This document shows positions 12,226-23,074 of a DNA stretch of 64,000 nucleotides, piece by piece. The translations under genes and the position numbers were made by a program. Position 1 is the stretch's first letter. Every line of letters begins with the position of its first letter. The DNA comes from Nephrocerus scutellatus (lineage: Eukaryota; Arthropoda; Insecta; Diptera; Pipunculidae). The stretch is from positions 94,276,249 through 94,340,248 of the forward strand of contig OX352762.1 in NCBI GenBank assembly GCA_947095585.1, written 5' to 3'. The notes under the pieces are model-generated. The model searched no databases and was not told the DNA's origin. It was given only the letters and a program-made list of their open reading frames with translations.

Positions 12226-12440
12226 TTGTGAAGGTTGGAGTCTCCGAACAACTACAACTATTTCTTTCATGTGGCTCCTTATGCTGGCCTTACAGTAAGC
12301 CATTTTGTGAGTCCAGTTTTCAAGAACTTTCTCGATCATTTCGGCGCCTATCTCGTGAATAACGGTGGCAATATTATGTTTTAAAGCTGGAATTGTCTCT
12401 GTATTTTGTTTTGTTTGTTTGTCTTATACATCTTTCCAAA
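12226..12440 (-). pseudogene. Tc1/mariner-type transposase C-terminal fragment
   Basis: The reverse complement encodes a stretch like LKHNIATVIHEIGAEM, then VLENWTHKMAYCKASIRSHM. This resembles the C-terminal tail of insect Tc1/mariner-superfamily transposases (LK..I..I....M...V..N...R...C....G.H). No catalytic core or termini are nearby, so it is only a fragment. Confidence 0.5.
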
Positions 12441-13017
12441 TCCATAAAATCCAACTGTGATGTTTAAGAGAAACAACTTAATGTAAAAACATAGTTTTTG
12501 GAGAACCTTTTATTTATGCGTGCAAAAAAAGGACTTAAGTTTAAAAAACCAAATTTCACACGAATCATAAGAGGACGCTCTAAAATGATCTATGAGGCTA
12601 AGGTACACAGAAAATTTATCTCTGTAAGACATGTGAAAGTTGACCCCAAAGAAGTTGAAAATTTCAATTCATACGCATCACATGCGCCGCACCCGGCACG
12701 CCACACGAGACATGCCACACACATCACACTTGGTATCTCAGAAATGGCCGATGAGACTTAGCTTTCACAATTCGCCGTTCGGATCCGGCATTGTAGGGTA
12801 GGTCCCTCCATATTTGTGTGCAAAAATATACATGCACACAAATGTTTGCGCGAAGCTAGGCCTTGGAATGCAATTGTCTGTCGCGCCGGATATTATTGTT
12901 ACGCCACCTATGAAATTTTGTGAACAGCTCAGTCTCATGGGTCATTTCTGAGATCCCGCATGTGATATTATTTTCAGCATCTCAAAATGAAAATGTATGT
13001 CTATTTCATTGAGTATA

Positions 13018-13427
13018 CGAGGGTGGGTCAATAAGTCCCTCAAAGTTAACACAATTTGTGTCGTCACCTGAAATTTATCATTGTTTTTGTCAAAAATCAT
13101 CTTTCAAAAGAACGCGTCCAAATTTTCAGACAGATCTGTCAAATAGTTTTGTTGTGGCAGCCATTTTATATACACGCCTACGAGCATTTTCGTTTAAAGT
13201 GAATTTCGAGTGCTCATTAAACACTATTTTTTGCGAGAAAAAACTATCACGCAAACCAAACAAAGGCTTGTCAAATATTATAGGGACTCTTCCCCATCGA
13301 TCGGAACCATTCACCACTGGTTTACTCAATTTCGGTGCGGTCGTTCAAGCACAAGTGATGCCGAACGTTCTGGTCGTCCAATTGAGGTCACCACACCAGA
13401 AATGGTCGACAAAATCCATGGTTTGAT
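13018..13427 (+). mobile_element. mariner 5' fragment in tandem unit 1
   Basis: Begins with the mariner terminal repeat (cgagggtgggtcaataagtc) directly after TA. It continues into the transposase N-terminus at 13210-13426: LIKHYFLREKTITQTKQRL, YYRDSSPSIGTIHHWFTQF, then CGRSSTSDAERSGRP. It stops abruptly at ggtttga where the ACACGCG-like segment starts. The match to 19382-19788 is almost perfect. There is no catalytic domain. Confidence 0.85.
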
Positions 13428-13766
13428 CACATGCGCCGCACCCGGCACGCCACACGAGACATGCCACACACATCACACTTGGTATCTCAGAAATGGCCGA
13501 TGAGACTTAGCTTTCACAATTCGCCGTTCGGATCCGGCATTGTAGGGTAGGTCCCTCCATATTTGTGTGCAAAAATATACATGCACACAAATGTTTGCGC
13601 GAAGCTAGGCCTTGGAATGCAATTGTCTGTCGCGCCGGATATTATTGTTACGCCACCTATGAAATTTTGTGAACAGCTCAGTCTCATGGGTCATTTCTGA
13701 GATCCCGCATGTGATATTATTTTCAGCATCTCAAAATGAAAATGTATGTCTATTTCATTGAGTATA

Positions 13767-14176
13767 CGAGGGTGGGTCAATAAGTCCCTCAAAGTTAACA
13801 CAATTTGTGTCGTCACCTGAAATTTATCATTGTTTTTGTCAAAAATCATCTTTCAAAAGAACGCGTCCAAATTTTCAGACAGATCTGTCAAATAGTTTTG
13901 TTGTGGCAGCCATTTTATATACACGCCTACGAGCATTTTCGTTAAAAGTGAATTTCGAGTGCTCATTAAACACTATTTTTTGCGAGAAAAAACTATCACG
14001 CAAACCAAACAAAGGCTTGTCAAATATTATAGGGACTCTTCCCCATCGATCGGAACCATTCACCACTGGTTTACTCAATTTCGGTGCGGTCGTTCAAGCA
14101 CAAGTGATGCCGAACGTTCTGGTCGTCCAATTGAGGTCACCACACCAGAAATGGTCGACAAAATCCATGGTTTGAT
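13767..14176 (+). mobile_element. mariner 5' fragment in tandem unit 2
   Basis: Second copy of the fragment at 13018-13427, displaced by 749 bp: same terminal repeat, same transposase N-terminus (helix-turn-helix region with the DAERSGRP linker) and same truncation point. It arose by duplication, not by an independent insertion. Confidence 0.85.
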
Positions 14177-14261
14177 CACATGCGCCGCACCCGGCACGCC
14201 ACACGAGACATGCCACACACATCACACTTGGTATCTCAGAAATGGCCGATGAGACTTAGCT

Positions 14262-15369
14262 GCTCACAAAATTTCAGCTCTCTAGGACGTTTTTTGTTAC
14301 GATCAAATTTCCAAACTTCTCACTGAGAATGGCTAAGCAATGCTTTTAAAATAACTTCGCAATATGAAACTCACATGAGCAATGAAGTGATCAAATAAGA
14401 AGATGCACTCTGGTATCCAATGGTTTAAGTTTGAGAGGTGTAGAATAACGTTTTTGGTTGTTGCCATATTATGGCAACCCTAGGAAGATTCTGGTTAATT
14501 CACAAGCCCTCGTCATGTCACCTTCAATGGACCTGATCTAATATGGTCAACATCAAATTATAGCATTGTGCTGAATCGATTTATAGCTACATTTTAATTG
14601 TTTCCTCACCATAAAAACTTTAAACAGAACATAGCCAGTCTGGTAAGCATAAGCTATTTTTTACGCATATTTGTTCAATCTTTTATATTTCTGGGTTATT
14701 TCGATAATTTCAAAAGCTTCACAAAAATGTACACATATATATGCTTTAAAGTTCACCTGTGGTTTTATAGTCTCAGCCTACACATAAAAGTCACATCCTC
14801 TCGAAGCCGATCGGCTATCATCCAAACGTAAAACTTCAACTTCACTAGTACAACAGATTGCATGAATCTTTCTCTTGATTTCAGCTTAACGCCTACATCT
14901 TTTCTCAAATACGGTATGCCATCATTCAAATGGATTGGTAGCTGAATAACAAAATGGAAATGCGGGGGTTTTTGTCTGTGCCTGGTTTTGACACATTGAT
15001 ATCCAGCTTTAATCTAAAACAGAGCGTCGACAAAAAAACAACTTTCGTAATATTTAAATACATACGAGATACATAGCTACATATTATAAACTGCTTGACT
15101 GCTTTTAATGTATGTTCGACTAGGGTAGTATCCAAATTGTTACATGTATGTACGAGGTTTTTTCGATGTGTAATGCAATAAAGTATGTATTAAAAACAAC
15201 TACTTATCGTTCAAAATATATTTAATTTTTATTTAAATTATAAGCTTTTGCATCTAGCTGAACCAGTCCTCGTAGCACTAAGCCCATCTTTCTTTTTGGA
15301 CGATCTTCTTTGAATGCTTCAGCCAGCAAAGCACGTTCTTGAAATCGAAGTAAGATATCAGACTTCACA
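14262..15369. other. Intergenic, no gene recognised
   Basis: 14262-14310 continues the ACACGCG-type repeat (gctcacaaaatttcagctct, as at 46.67 kb). The rest is AT-rich without recognisable coding or repeat ends. Confidence 0.5.
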
Positions 15370-16645
15370 GGATAAATATCAACATATAAAAACAACCCAT
15401 AAAAATTAAATTAAATTTTTCATCTAAATGCTCTAATCGGGGATATACAATGTGCAAAGTTTGAATAAAATCGGGTAAATTCAAATTTCACTCCGAAATT
15501 TTTACAAAAAGTGTTTCCATACATATGTGTATAAAGTTTGAAGAAAATTGGGCTTATTTTAAAAAAATTATATGGGAGCCCCTCGGCCCTGGTGCCACTT
15601 CCAACATGTGTGTATAAAATTTGAAGAAAATCGGGTAAATTTTTTAAAATTTTGTATGGGTGTTTCCGACACCGGTGCTCGATCACTGCAAAATTTTTAC
15701 AAAAGGTGTTGTTTATCGGAGTTACATATGCATATAAAATTTGAAAAAAATCGGGTACTTTTTTTACAAAATTTGTATGGGTACCGGCTCGATCACTTCC
15801 AAAATCACAAAAAGTGTTGTCCATTGAAGATACACATGCGTATAAAATTTAAAGAAAAATGGAAATTTTTTTATATAATTTGTAATGGTGCCCCCTGACC
15901 CCAGGGCTCGATTACTTCCAAAGTTTTACAAAAAGTGTTGTCCATCGGAGATACACATGCGTATAAAATTTAAAGAAGAACGGGATTTTTTTATAAAATT
16001 TGTATTGGTGCCCCCCGACCCTGGGGCCCGATAACTCCAAAAAATTTACAAAAAGTGTTGTCAATCAGTTATACACATGTGTTTTTAATTGGAAGAAAAT
16101 CGGATTAATTTTTAAAAAATTTATATGGGCAACCCTCGGGCCTCAGGGCCCAATCACTCTAAAAATTTTACAAAAAGTTTTTAACATCGGAGATACACAG
16201 GTGTTAAAAATTTGAAGAAAATCGGGTTAAAATTTAAAAAAAAATATATGGGCACCCCTCGGACCTCAGGGCCCGATCACAAAAAAAGTTTTGTACATTG
16301 GAGATACACAGGTTTTTAAAATTTCAAGAAAATCGGGTTAATTTTTAAAAAAATTATATTGGCACCCCTCACTCCAAAAATTTTACAAAAAGTTTTGTTA
16401 CACATGCATAAAAAATTTGAAGAAAATCTGGTAATTTATTTGTATGGGAGCCCCCCGACCCCGAGGCCCGAGGGGCTCCGAATTTTAATAGAAAGGATTG
16501 TCATGGGAAATACATATATGTGCAAAGTTTGAATAATATCGGGCTTTAGAAAGTGCTTTGAGAAGTGGGTAAAAAATTGATCACAAGATCTGACCAGCAA
16601 GCCAGTGCGATAGCCACAGCACCCGAAATTAATATAGAGAATTTA
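15370..16645 (-). repeat. Minisatellite-bearing dispersed element, copy 4 (inverted)
   Basis: Reverse-oriented relative to copies 1-3. The 3' tail (complement of gggttgttttta) lies at 15385-15405. About eight ~120-bp units follow with the caaaaagtgttgtccatcgg and gacccggggcccgat-type cores. The 5' end (complement of ctctatattaa, then ttcggg) lies at 16620-16640. It shares both ends with copy 1, which defines the element limits. Confidence 0.75.
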
Positions 16646-18607
16646 AAAATTAGCAACAATTCATTCATTCATATTGCAATAGATATCGAGCAGCCCTCGT
16701 ACCGTTTCATTCACGGTAAAGGCATCAACTGTAATCCCTGCAGCATACACTCAGATAGGTGTTAATTATTATTAAATTTTTTTTGTTTGCATATCTCTTC
16801 TGTTTGAAATGTTTTCCGAATTTTTCATTCATAAGTTTAATGACAAAAAAAAACGGTAATAAAAAACTAACACTTCTGACACAGTCACACATACGAGTGC
16901 AAGCCATTTTTAAAGTTTAATTGATTGGAGGAGAGTTGTAGGTTTCGGTTGTGCTAAGCTGGTGTTTGTGTAGCCACATGTTCTGTAGCTTATTACAAGT
17001 TTTGTTTGGGGAGATGATTATGCAAACAGCGACATCATTGCAAGTAGTTATAACCATTGCGCGGTAATGCTGGTAATTTTTGGTTTATATGTAAATTTCA
17101 TCACTAAAACAAGTTAGTTTATTGAAAAAGCAAATATGTACAGATCCATATAAGTGGAATATATTTCTTTTCCATTTCTGTTGCTTTATTTTGTTGCTTT
17201 ATTTTGTTGAACAAATTATATTATCTATTTTGCGTGGGTCGAAGTCGTTGGGTGTCATATTTAAGTTTCTTTTTTTTCTAAGTCGCATGTAGATACGAGT
17301 ATGAACCTTTTTATATGTACATATTTGTATTTTGAGTTAATTGTAATATTTTATTGAAGATAAAATAACATAGAGAATTTAAAAATATCTATAACATTTT
17401 CAGATGTAAAAGATGTACTGGATATGAAGTGACATATAATGTAAAAGAATGGTAATTTTATTATTTTTATTAGTTAACTGATTTTCATAATTTCAATTTT
17501 GCTACAAGCTTCTTTAAAGGTCTTGGAAAAATATTTCAACAACATTTTGCCAAGTTTTTGTTCGGTGAATTAACCCTGCAAAAATGTCCTCACCACCAAT
17601 AGCGATATCGAGTTGACATGAAGACTGCTTCGCTGCTCCCCAAATTAAGCACCGTCGTCTACGCCATTCTTCTAGAATTCGAAGTAAATGAAGCTAAATT
17701 TTACAACATTTATCCACGGGTATGTTGAAACACAGATCCAAACGTTACAGAAATACTAATGATTACAAGCGAGTGGTCGGCAAAAAAAGTAATTCTCGGT
17801 TTAAAATTAAAACTGCATATTGGTATTTGCACAGTTCATAGAATCCGAAATTTTAATATGATATTAAAATCACAATATAAATCATGGTGGTGTACATAAA
17901 TGAGAAGAAAGAGAAAAGCACGAATTTAAAGTAACTATACTGTCAATTATATTGATCTATAAAATCTAATAAATAGTTTTCGTAACAAACTTATACAATA
18001 ACCCAAACTGAGTACTGATTCAGTCCCAAAAATTACAAAGCTGAAACTTTTCGTATTGTCTTTTTTAAAAAAATTTATTTAACGTGACTTCACCCTTGTT
18101 TGTTTCGAATTCTTTGAGGTCATTTTACCTTCTTTTACATAGTAAAAGGAAGTATAGTAATCATGAAAATTTTCGTACTCGGGATTTTTGCAGATGTACC
18201 CATTACCGTATCTCCTGAGTCAGAAAAAGCGAAAAAAAATCTGTGTCTGTCTGTCAGACGGCTGAACTTATGGGAATGAAAGTTCATATTTAAGCTTTTT
18301 ACATAAATTATCAGGTGCCAGTTGATTTTGACGGAAATCTGACAACCGGAAGTGACAGTTTACTTGGACAGTTTTTCGAGTTTTTGCAAATAACTCAAAA
18401 AGTATAGCACTTAGGAGAAATATGTTAACTGCAAAAGAAACTTAAAACAAAAACACACAAAAATAAATAAAATAGAAATATAAAAAAAATTGATATGTAT
18501 TTACGAAAGATTCCGGCCCCATCCGTAAAAGAAAGTAAGTAAAAGAATTTTTAATCAACATTCGCACAACCTAAAGAGTTGAAATTTGGGAAGAGCCTAG
18601 TCTCGTA
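16646..18607. other. Intergenic, no gene; possible repeat at 18.12-18.54 kb
   Basis: AT-rich sequence with no supported gene. 18119-18540 contains a block (gtaaaaggaagtatagtaat, accgtatctcctgagtcaga, then a ctgt-rich run) whose style suggests a dispersed repeat. No second copy is in this window, so that is weak. Confidence 0.4.
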
Positions 18608-18866
18608 GTGGGCCGTGGCTCTAGTAGTTAGTGCGTTTCTGCGTCTTCTGAGCAGTAGGTTCGACCTTCGAATCACTGAACCACCAAAATTCTTTTTTAC
18701 GGTACCACTTCTCGCGACCAACGTCCGAGAGCAATAAATGTCACGGAAAACTTCTCAATTCGCCTTTCGGATACATAGTCCATTTCCATTTGTGTGCAAA
18801 AATATAACATGCACAACACTACTGGTAGAAGGCTGTCGCGCCAAATATAATATTATTATTATTAGT
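18608..18866 (+). repeat. tRNA-derived SINE, divergent copy
   Basis: tRNA-like head with an A-box-like ccgtggctctagtagtta and a degraded B box (ccttcgaatc). Then comes the shared body (acggtaccacttctcgcgac, gtccgagagcaataa, cgcctttcggat, gtgtgcaaaaatata, ctgtcgcgcc) and a short att-rich tail. It is more diverged than the copy at 18977. Confidence 0.7.
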
Positions 18867-18976
18867 CTCGTAGGGAATTTCTGAGATCCCGCCTGTGACG
18901 CGTGTCGAATTATAAAAGTGTTTCTTTTTTCAACTGTTTGAGGTTCTTTTTAACCAACTTTTACGCGAACTAGTGT

Positions 18977-19264
18977 GGGCGCCGTGGCTCCGTGGATAAG
19001 AGCATGGACTTCTGAGGAAGGGGGTTCGTGGTTCGAATACCAGTAACACCAAAAGTATTTTTCACGGTGTCCCACCTCTCGCGAAAGTCTGACAAACGTC
19101 CGAGAATAATAACTTGTCACGGAAGATTTCACAATTCGCCGTTCGGATCCGGCATTGTAGGGTAGGTCCCTCCATATTTGTGTGCAAAAATATACATGCA
19201 CACAAATGTTTGCGCGAAGCTAGGACTTGGAATGCAATTGTCTGTCGCGCCGGATATTATTGTT
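18977..19264 (+). repeat. tRNA-derived SINE, full copy
   Basis: Head with an A-box-like tggctccgtggataagag and a B box ggttcgaatac, then the family body (caccaaaagtatttttcacg, gtcccacctctcgcg, gacaaacgtccgagaa) and the tail ctgtcgcgccggatattatt. The head resembles tRNA-Arg sequences with TGGCcTAATGGATAAG. RNA polymerase III promoters are internal in such elements; this copy could be transcribed but encodes no protein. A mariner starts 118 bp downstream. Confidence 0.75.
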
Positions 19265-19381
19265 ACGCCACCTATGAAATTTTGTGAACAGCTCAGTCTC
19301 ATGGGTCATTTCTGAGATCCCGCATGTGATATTATTTTCAGCATCTCAAAATGAAAATGTATGTCTATTTCATTGAGTATA

Positions 19382-20375
19382 CGAGGGTGGGTCAATAAGT
19401 CCCTCAAAGTTAACACAATTTGTGTCGTCACCAGAAATTTCTCATTGTTTTTGTCAAAAATCATCTTTCAAAAGAACGCGTCCAAATTTTCAGACAGATC
19501 TGTCAAATAGTTTTGTTGTGGCAGCCATTTTATATACACGCCTACGAGCATTTTCGTTAAAAGTGAATTTCGAGTGCTCATTAAACACTATTTTTTGCGA
19601 GAAAAAACTATCACGCAAACCAAACAAAGGCTTGTCAAATATTATGGGGACTCTTCCCCATCGATCGTAACCATTCACCACTGGTTTACTCAATTTCGGT
19701 GCGGTCGTTCAAGCACAAGTGATGCCGAACGTTCTGGTCGTCCAATTGAGGTCACCACACCAGAAATGGTCGACAAAATCCATGGTTTGATAATCGAGGA
19801 TCGGCGAGTGAAAGTGCGCGAGCTTGAAGAGGCTTATCACATGGCTCAGTTATTTCGATGTTACAAAAATATTTGGACATGAAAAAGCTTTCCGCAAGAT
19901 GGGTGCCGCGTTTGCTCACAATCGGTTTTTGAGGATGCGCGCGGTGTTATTCACATCGATTACCTTGAAAAGGGTAAAACGATCCCCGGCGCATCTTACG
20001 CAGAGCATCTGGATCGATTCCAAGCCAATTTGAAGCAAAATCGGTCGCATTTGGCGAAGAGAAAACTTAATTTTCACTAGGACAACGCACCGGCGCACAA
20101 GTCCGCAGTCGCAATGGCAAAATTGCATGAGTTAGGCTAGGAACACCACCTTATCCAGCATATTCCCCAGATTTAGCCCCCTACGACTATTTTTTGTTTC
20201 CCAACATGAAGAAATGGCTTGGAGGTAAGAGATTTTGGTCGAATGAAGAGGTCATCGCTGAAACGTTGGATGAAGTGTATCGAGCTAAAAGGAGACTATG
20301 TTGAAAAATAAAATGTTTTTATGCCGAAAAGAGTGTTCCTTATTACATTTTTAGGGACTTATTGACCCAACCTCG
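19382..20375 (+). mobile_element. mariner element, internally deleted, both termini present
   Basis: Ends are inverted: cgagggtgggtcaataagtc at the left and the complement of cgaggttgggtcaataagtc at the right, flanked by TA on both sides (19380-19381, 20376-20377), as mariner requires. It is 994 bp against about 1.3 kb for an intact mariner. The transposase N-terminus is in frame from 19574 (LIKHYFLREKTITQ to VDKIHGLIIEDRRVKVREL). After a frameshift it reads MKKLSARWVPRLLT, then jumps to ARGVIHIDYLEKGK, so the segment with the first catalytic Asp is gone. The second Asp (DNAPAHKS) and third (YSPDLAPYDYFLFP) remain in broken frames. It is non-autonomous. Confidence 0.9.
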
Positions 20376-20377
20376 TA

Positions 20378-22623
20378 TTGGAAAAATTTGTACCCGAAAG
20401 TACACGCAAAATTAATATTTCCTTGAAGATAGGTTTGACCGGCTTTTTTTCATTTGAAACTGCTTTAAAACACAATTTATTTTGGTCGTTTTTAGAAAAT
20501 TAATTTCGTTGAAGGTTTAAAGTCTTAATATGGGCGCTTACCTTTTTGCAAACATTTTTTTATTGGTAAATCCACGTTATTCCATTAAAAGTTGTTTGAA
20601 GGAAGAAGTATATGTATGTTTAAATATTGATCCTGTACAGCCGAGACACTTTTTTATAAAGTGTTTCAAACAATTAAAGTAACTTTTAAACACTTTGCTC
20701 CTTCGGTGAAATCAGCGTGCGAAACGCAAATATGTCAAAGACAATTATTGCAAGCTCATTTGGGACATTCTCGTGTTACATCAAAGAGGGTACACACAAA
20801 GGATATTCACCTAAAAGCACAACCACAATATCCATATCTATAATTTGTTGCTGTGTAGATCCTTTTGTTGAGTTTCTATCATTAACTATTACAGCTGTGA
20901 ACGCAGCTAAATGGGTAAAGAATGAATCACTCAGAGTCTTTTCCTCGTTCCACTGCGAGTATCTGCTGCACAAGTATGTTCGTAGTACCTTCTATTACAA
21001 GTTGGTACATAACAAAACATAAATTAATTCATAAATGCACCATTTAATATGGAATCAACAAGCTAGATTTATGATGGCAATAATAATATCAGTCCATTTC
21101 TTTGAATTATTTTATAAAAGAGCAACAGTTAGTGCAATTTTTATTGAATTTGTCAACAACAAAGATTTACTCATTGACTGTATGTCGCAAAACACTTGAG
21201 TACTGGAGTGGAGTTTGCTGCGATCAACCGAAAAATAACCGATTTACACAACCGCATGCAATAATTGCAAGTAGAACATTTTGTATCTGTTTGTACCCGA
21301 AATGGTAAGATCTCAATTCTCAAAATACTCTAGTCTCACGTTTTCAATCAACCGCATATGAACCGAATCACACAACCGACAACCGACGTTTCTAAAACAG
21401 AACTAAAACTGAAGATCATACCTGGTTGTGTTAAGCTCAGTAACTTATCCAACAACAACTGAATACCACACCAAGTTAAGCAATTGTTTTGGTTTTTGTT
21501 CGATTCAGAGATCGTGTCGGAGTACAAATTCAATACGGATACACAAGTGTGTGGTGTATCGTTGCTGTTACCTGTAACTTGCGCGAGGTCGTACATCGTA
21601 CTGTTCGCGATCTCCGTTTCACCGTTCACGGTTGCGCCGATGCATTTTACCTACCAGCTACGACAGACTAACCAATGCGATTTCTTTTTGTTCGATAAAT
21701 ACGGCACGAGTACAACCATTTTGGTATAAAATATGTATACAGCACGCACATTGCCTGAGTTCATTCGTCGTCGTCTGTAGTAGTTTATTTCATTCATTGA
21801 TTCGGTTAATTCAGTGGTAAGGTGAGTTGTCATCATCTCTTTACAGGTGCGCGGTACTGCGGTTTTGATGTGCTCAGCGAGTGTCAAGCTTCAAGTAGTT
21901 ACCGCTTACCGCATTAGGATATTCTCCAATTGTATACACGGAACAATTACCCTTCATATTATATAGGGTGTCCCAGCGCCGGATTTAAATTTGCCGCCGT
22001 TTTGTTAATACGAGTTATACGGTGATTTTTGTCACGTGACATTTGTCACGTTCAGACCACGCGATTTAAGAATATGGAGAATGTTTGCTTAATTAAATAA
22101 ATGTGTTTTTTCTTTAAAATTTTCTTGTTGGGAAACCCTTTATAAGTAGTAGTATTTTACGATTCATTACTTGTAATATTTTATTTTAAGTCTTGGTATG
22201 AGCATGAACGATTAAAGTTTTAAATGTGGTGGGTAATCGTATATTTAAAATGTACTCTATATATTTTTCTTCACTTAAAGTCTATGAAACGTATGCTTCT
22301 TTCGATTACATAAAACCATACCTACGGTAAGCTACCAAAACGACACGGTTTCGTGGTTTTCGTGATGAATGCTTTGCAAATAGAACGCCAAACCGAAACC
22401 AAATTTGGCAAGAACAACAAAATAAGAAATTAGTCTACTTGTTCTCTCTTCGAACGAGCTATTAAAATCTTAAAGTTATATTCCAGGAAAATAAAACTGA
22501 TGGGTAGCTAAATCAAAAGGCCGTAATTTCGTCATTTATGAATATTTTTATTAAATTAAATTATTATTATTATTTTTTAGAGAATGTTAAAAAACATTTT
22601 AAATAAATAAATTGTTCCCCAGG
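20378..22623. other. Intergenic, no gene recognised
   Basis: No coding sequence could be supported in any frame. At 21965 a tatagggtgtccca motif resembles the ends of some Tc1/mariner elements, but no partner end was found. Confidence 0.45.
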
Positions 22624-22706
22624 GGAATTGTTCCAAGTGGAATTGTGTCAGTGGAATTGTGTCCAGTGGAATAGGTGTCTAGCGGAATTGTGCTAGTGGA
22701 ATCGGC
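22624..22706 (+). repeat. Short minisatellite, ~15-bp unit
   Basis: Five to six degenerate repeats of ggaattgtgtccagt. It directly abuts a transposase fragment on the minus strand and may be the subterminal repeat of that element (inference). Confidence 0.6.
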
Positions 22707-22995
22707 CGGTTACCAAGTTGACGAGATCGTTACTTTCGTGCAGACGTTTTAGCACTTTGCAGTCGAATTGCCTTTTTAGCGGTTGTCTTGCACTTTTTGA
22801 ATATTGTAACACTTCAATTCATTTCATTTTTCAGTATTCGTCGGATGCTTCTATCGGACACGTACATATTTTTTGCCAGTTTTTGTGCACTTTCACGCTT
22901 AATTTGTGTCATTTCGAACCATTTTTAGTGATGTTCCTGTTTTTGAAAGGCCACCTCCGTGGCGTGGCTACCAGTATTTTTGTAACGCGTGATGG
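22707..22995 (-). pseudogene. Tc1/mariner-superfamily transposase N-terminal fragment
   Basis: The minus strand encodes a helix-turn-helix-like segment, RESAQKLAKNMYVSDRSIRR, followed by ILKNEMN, then after stops KCKTAAKKAIRLQSAKTSAR. Spacing and wording match the DNA-binding region of Tc1/mariner-type transposases. No catalytic motif is present. Confidence 0.5.
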
Positions 22996-23074
22996 TCCGA
23001 TACACAAACATTTAATCCCATTCAAATGATGGTGCTGCTTGACAATAAATTACTGTTACGTTCGAATTCCATTT

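Larger units (their letters stand above)
12677..14261 (+). repeat. 749-bp tandem repeat, two full copies plus a partial third
   Basis: The segment starting catgcgccgcacccggcacg occurs at 12681, 13430 and 14179, exactly 749 bp apart. Copies 1 and 2 are almost identical; one difference seen is gttta/gttaa near 13192/13941. Copy 3 stops after gatgagacttagct near 14261. Each unit joins an ~80-bp ACACGCG-like piece, the 3' half of the tRNA-derived SINE, a spacer, and the first ~410 bp of a mariner. Open frames of 122, 97 and 67 codons repeat with the unit and are mariner sequence or its shadows. Confidence 0.9.

Noticed and set aside
13058..14175. Paired 122-codon open frames
   Set aside because: They run in the wrong frame across mariner sequence and recur only because of the 749-bp duplication.
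20661..21887. Cluster of 60-101-codon frames
   Set aside because: No motif, conserved composition or splice structure; consistent with chance in a 2-kb intergenic stretch.
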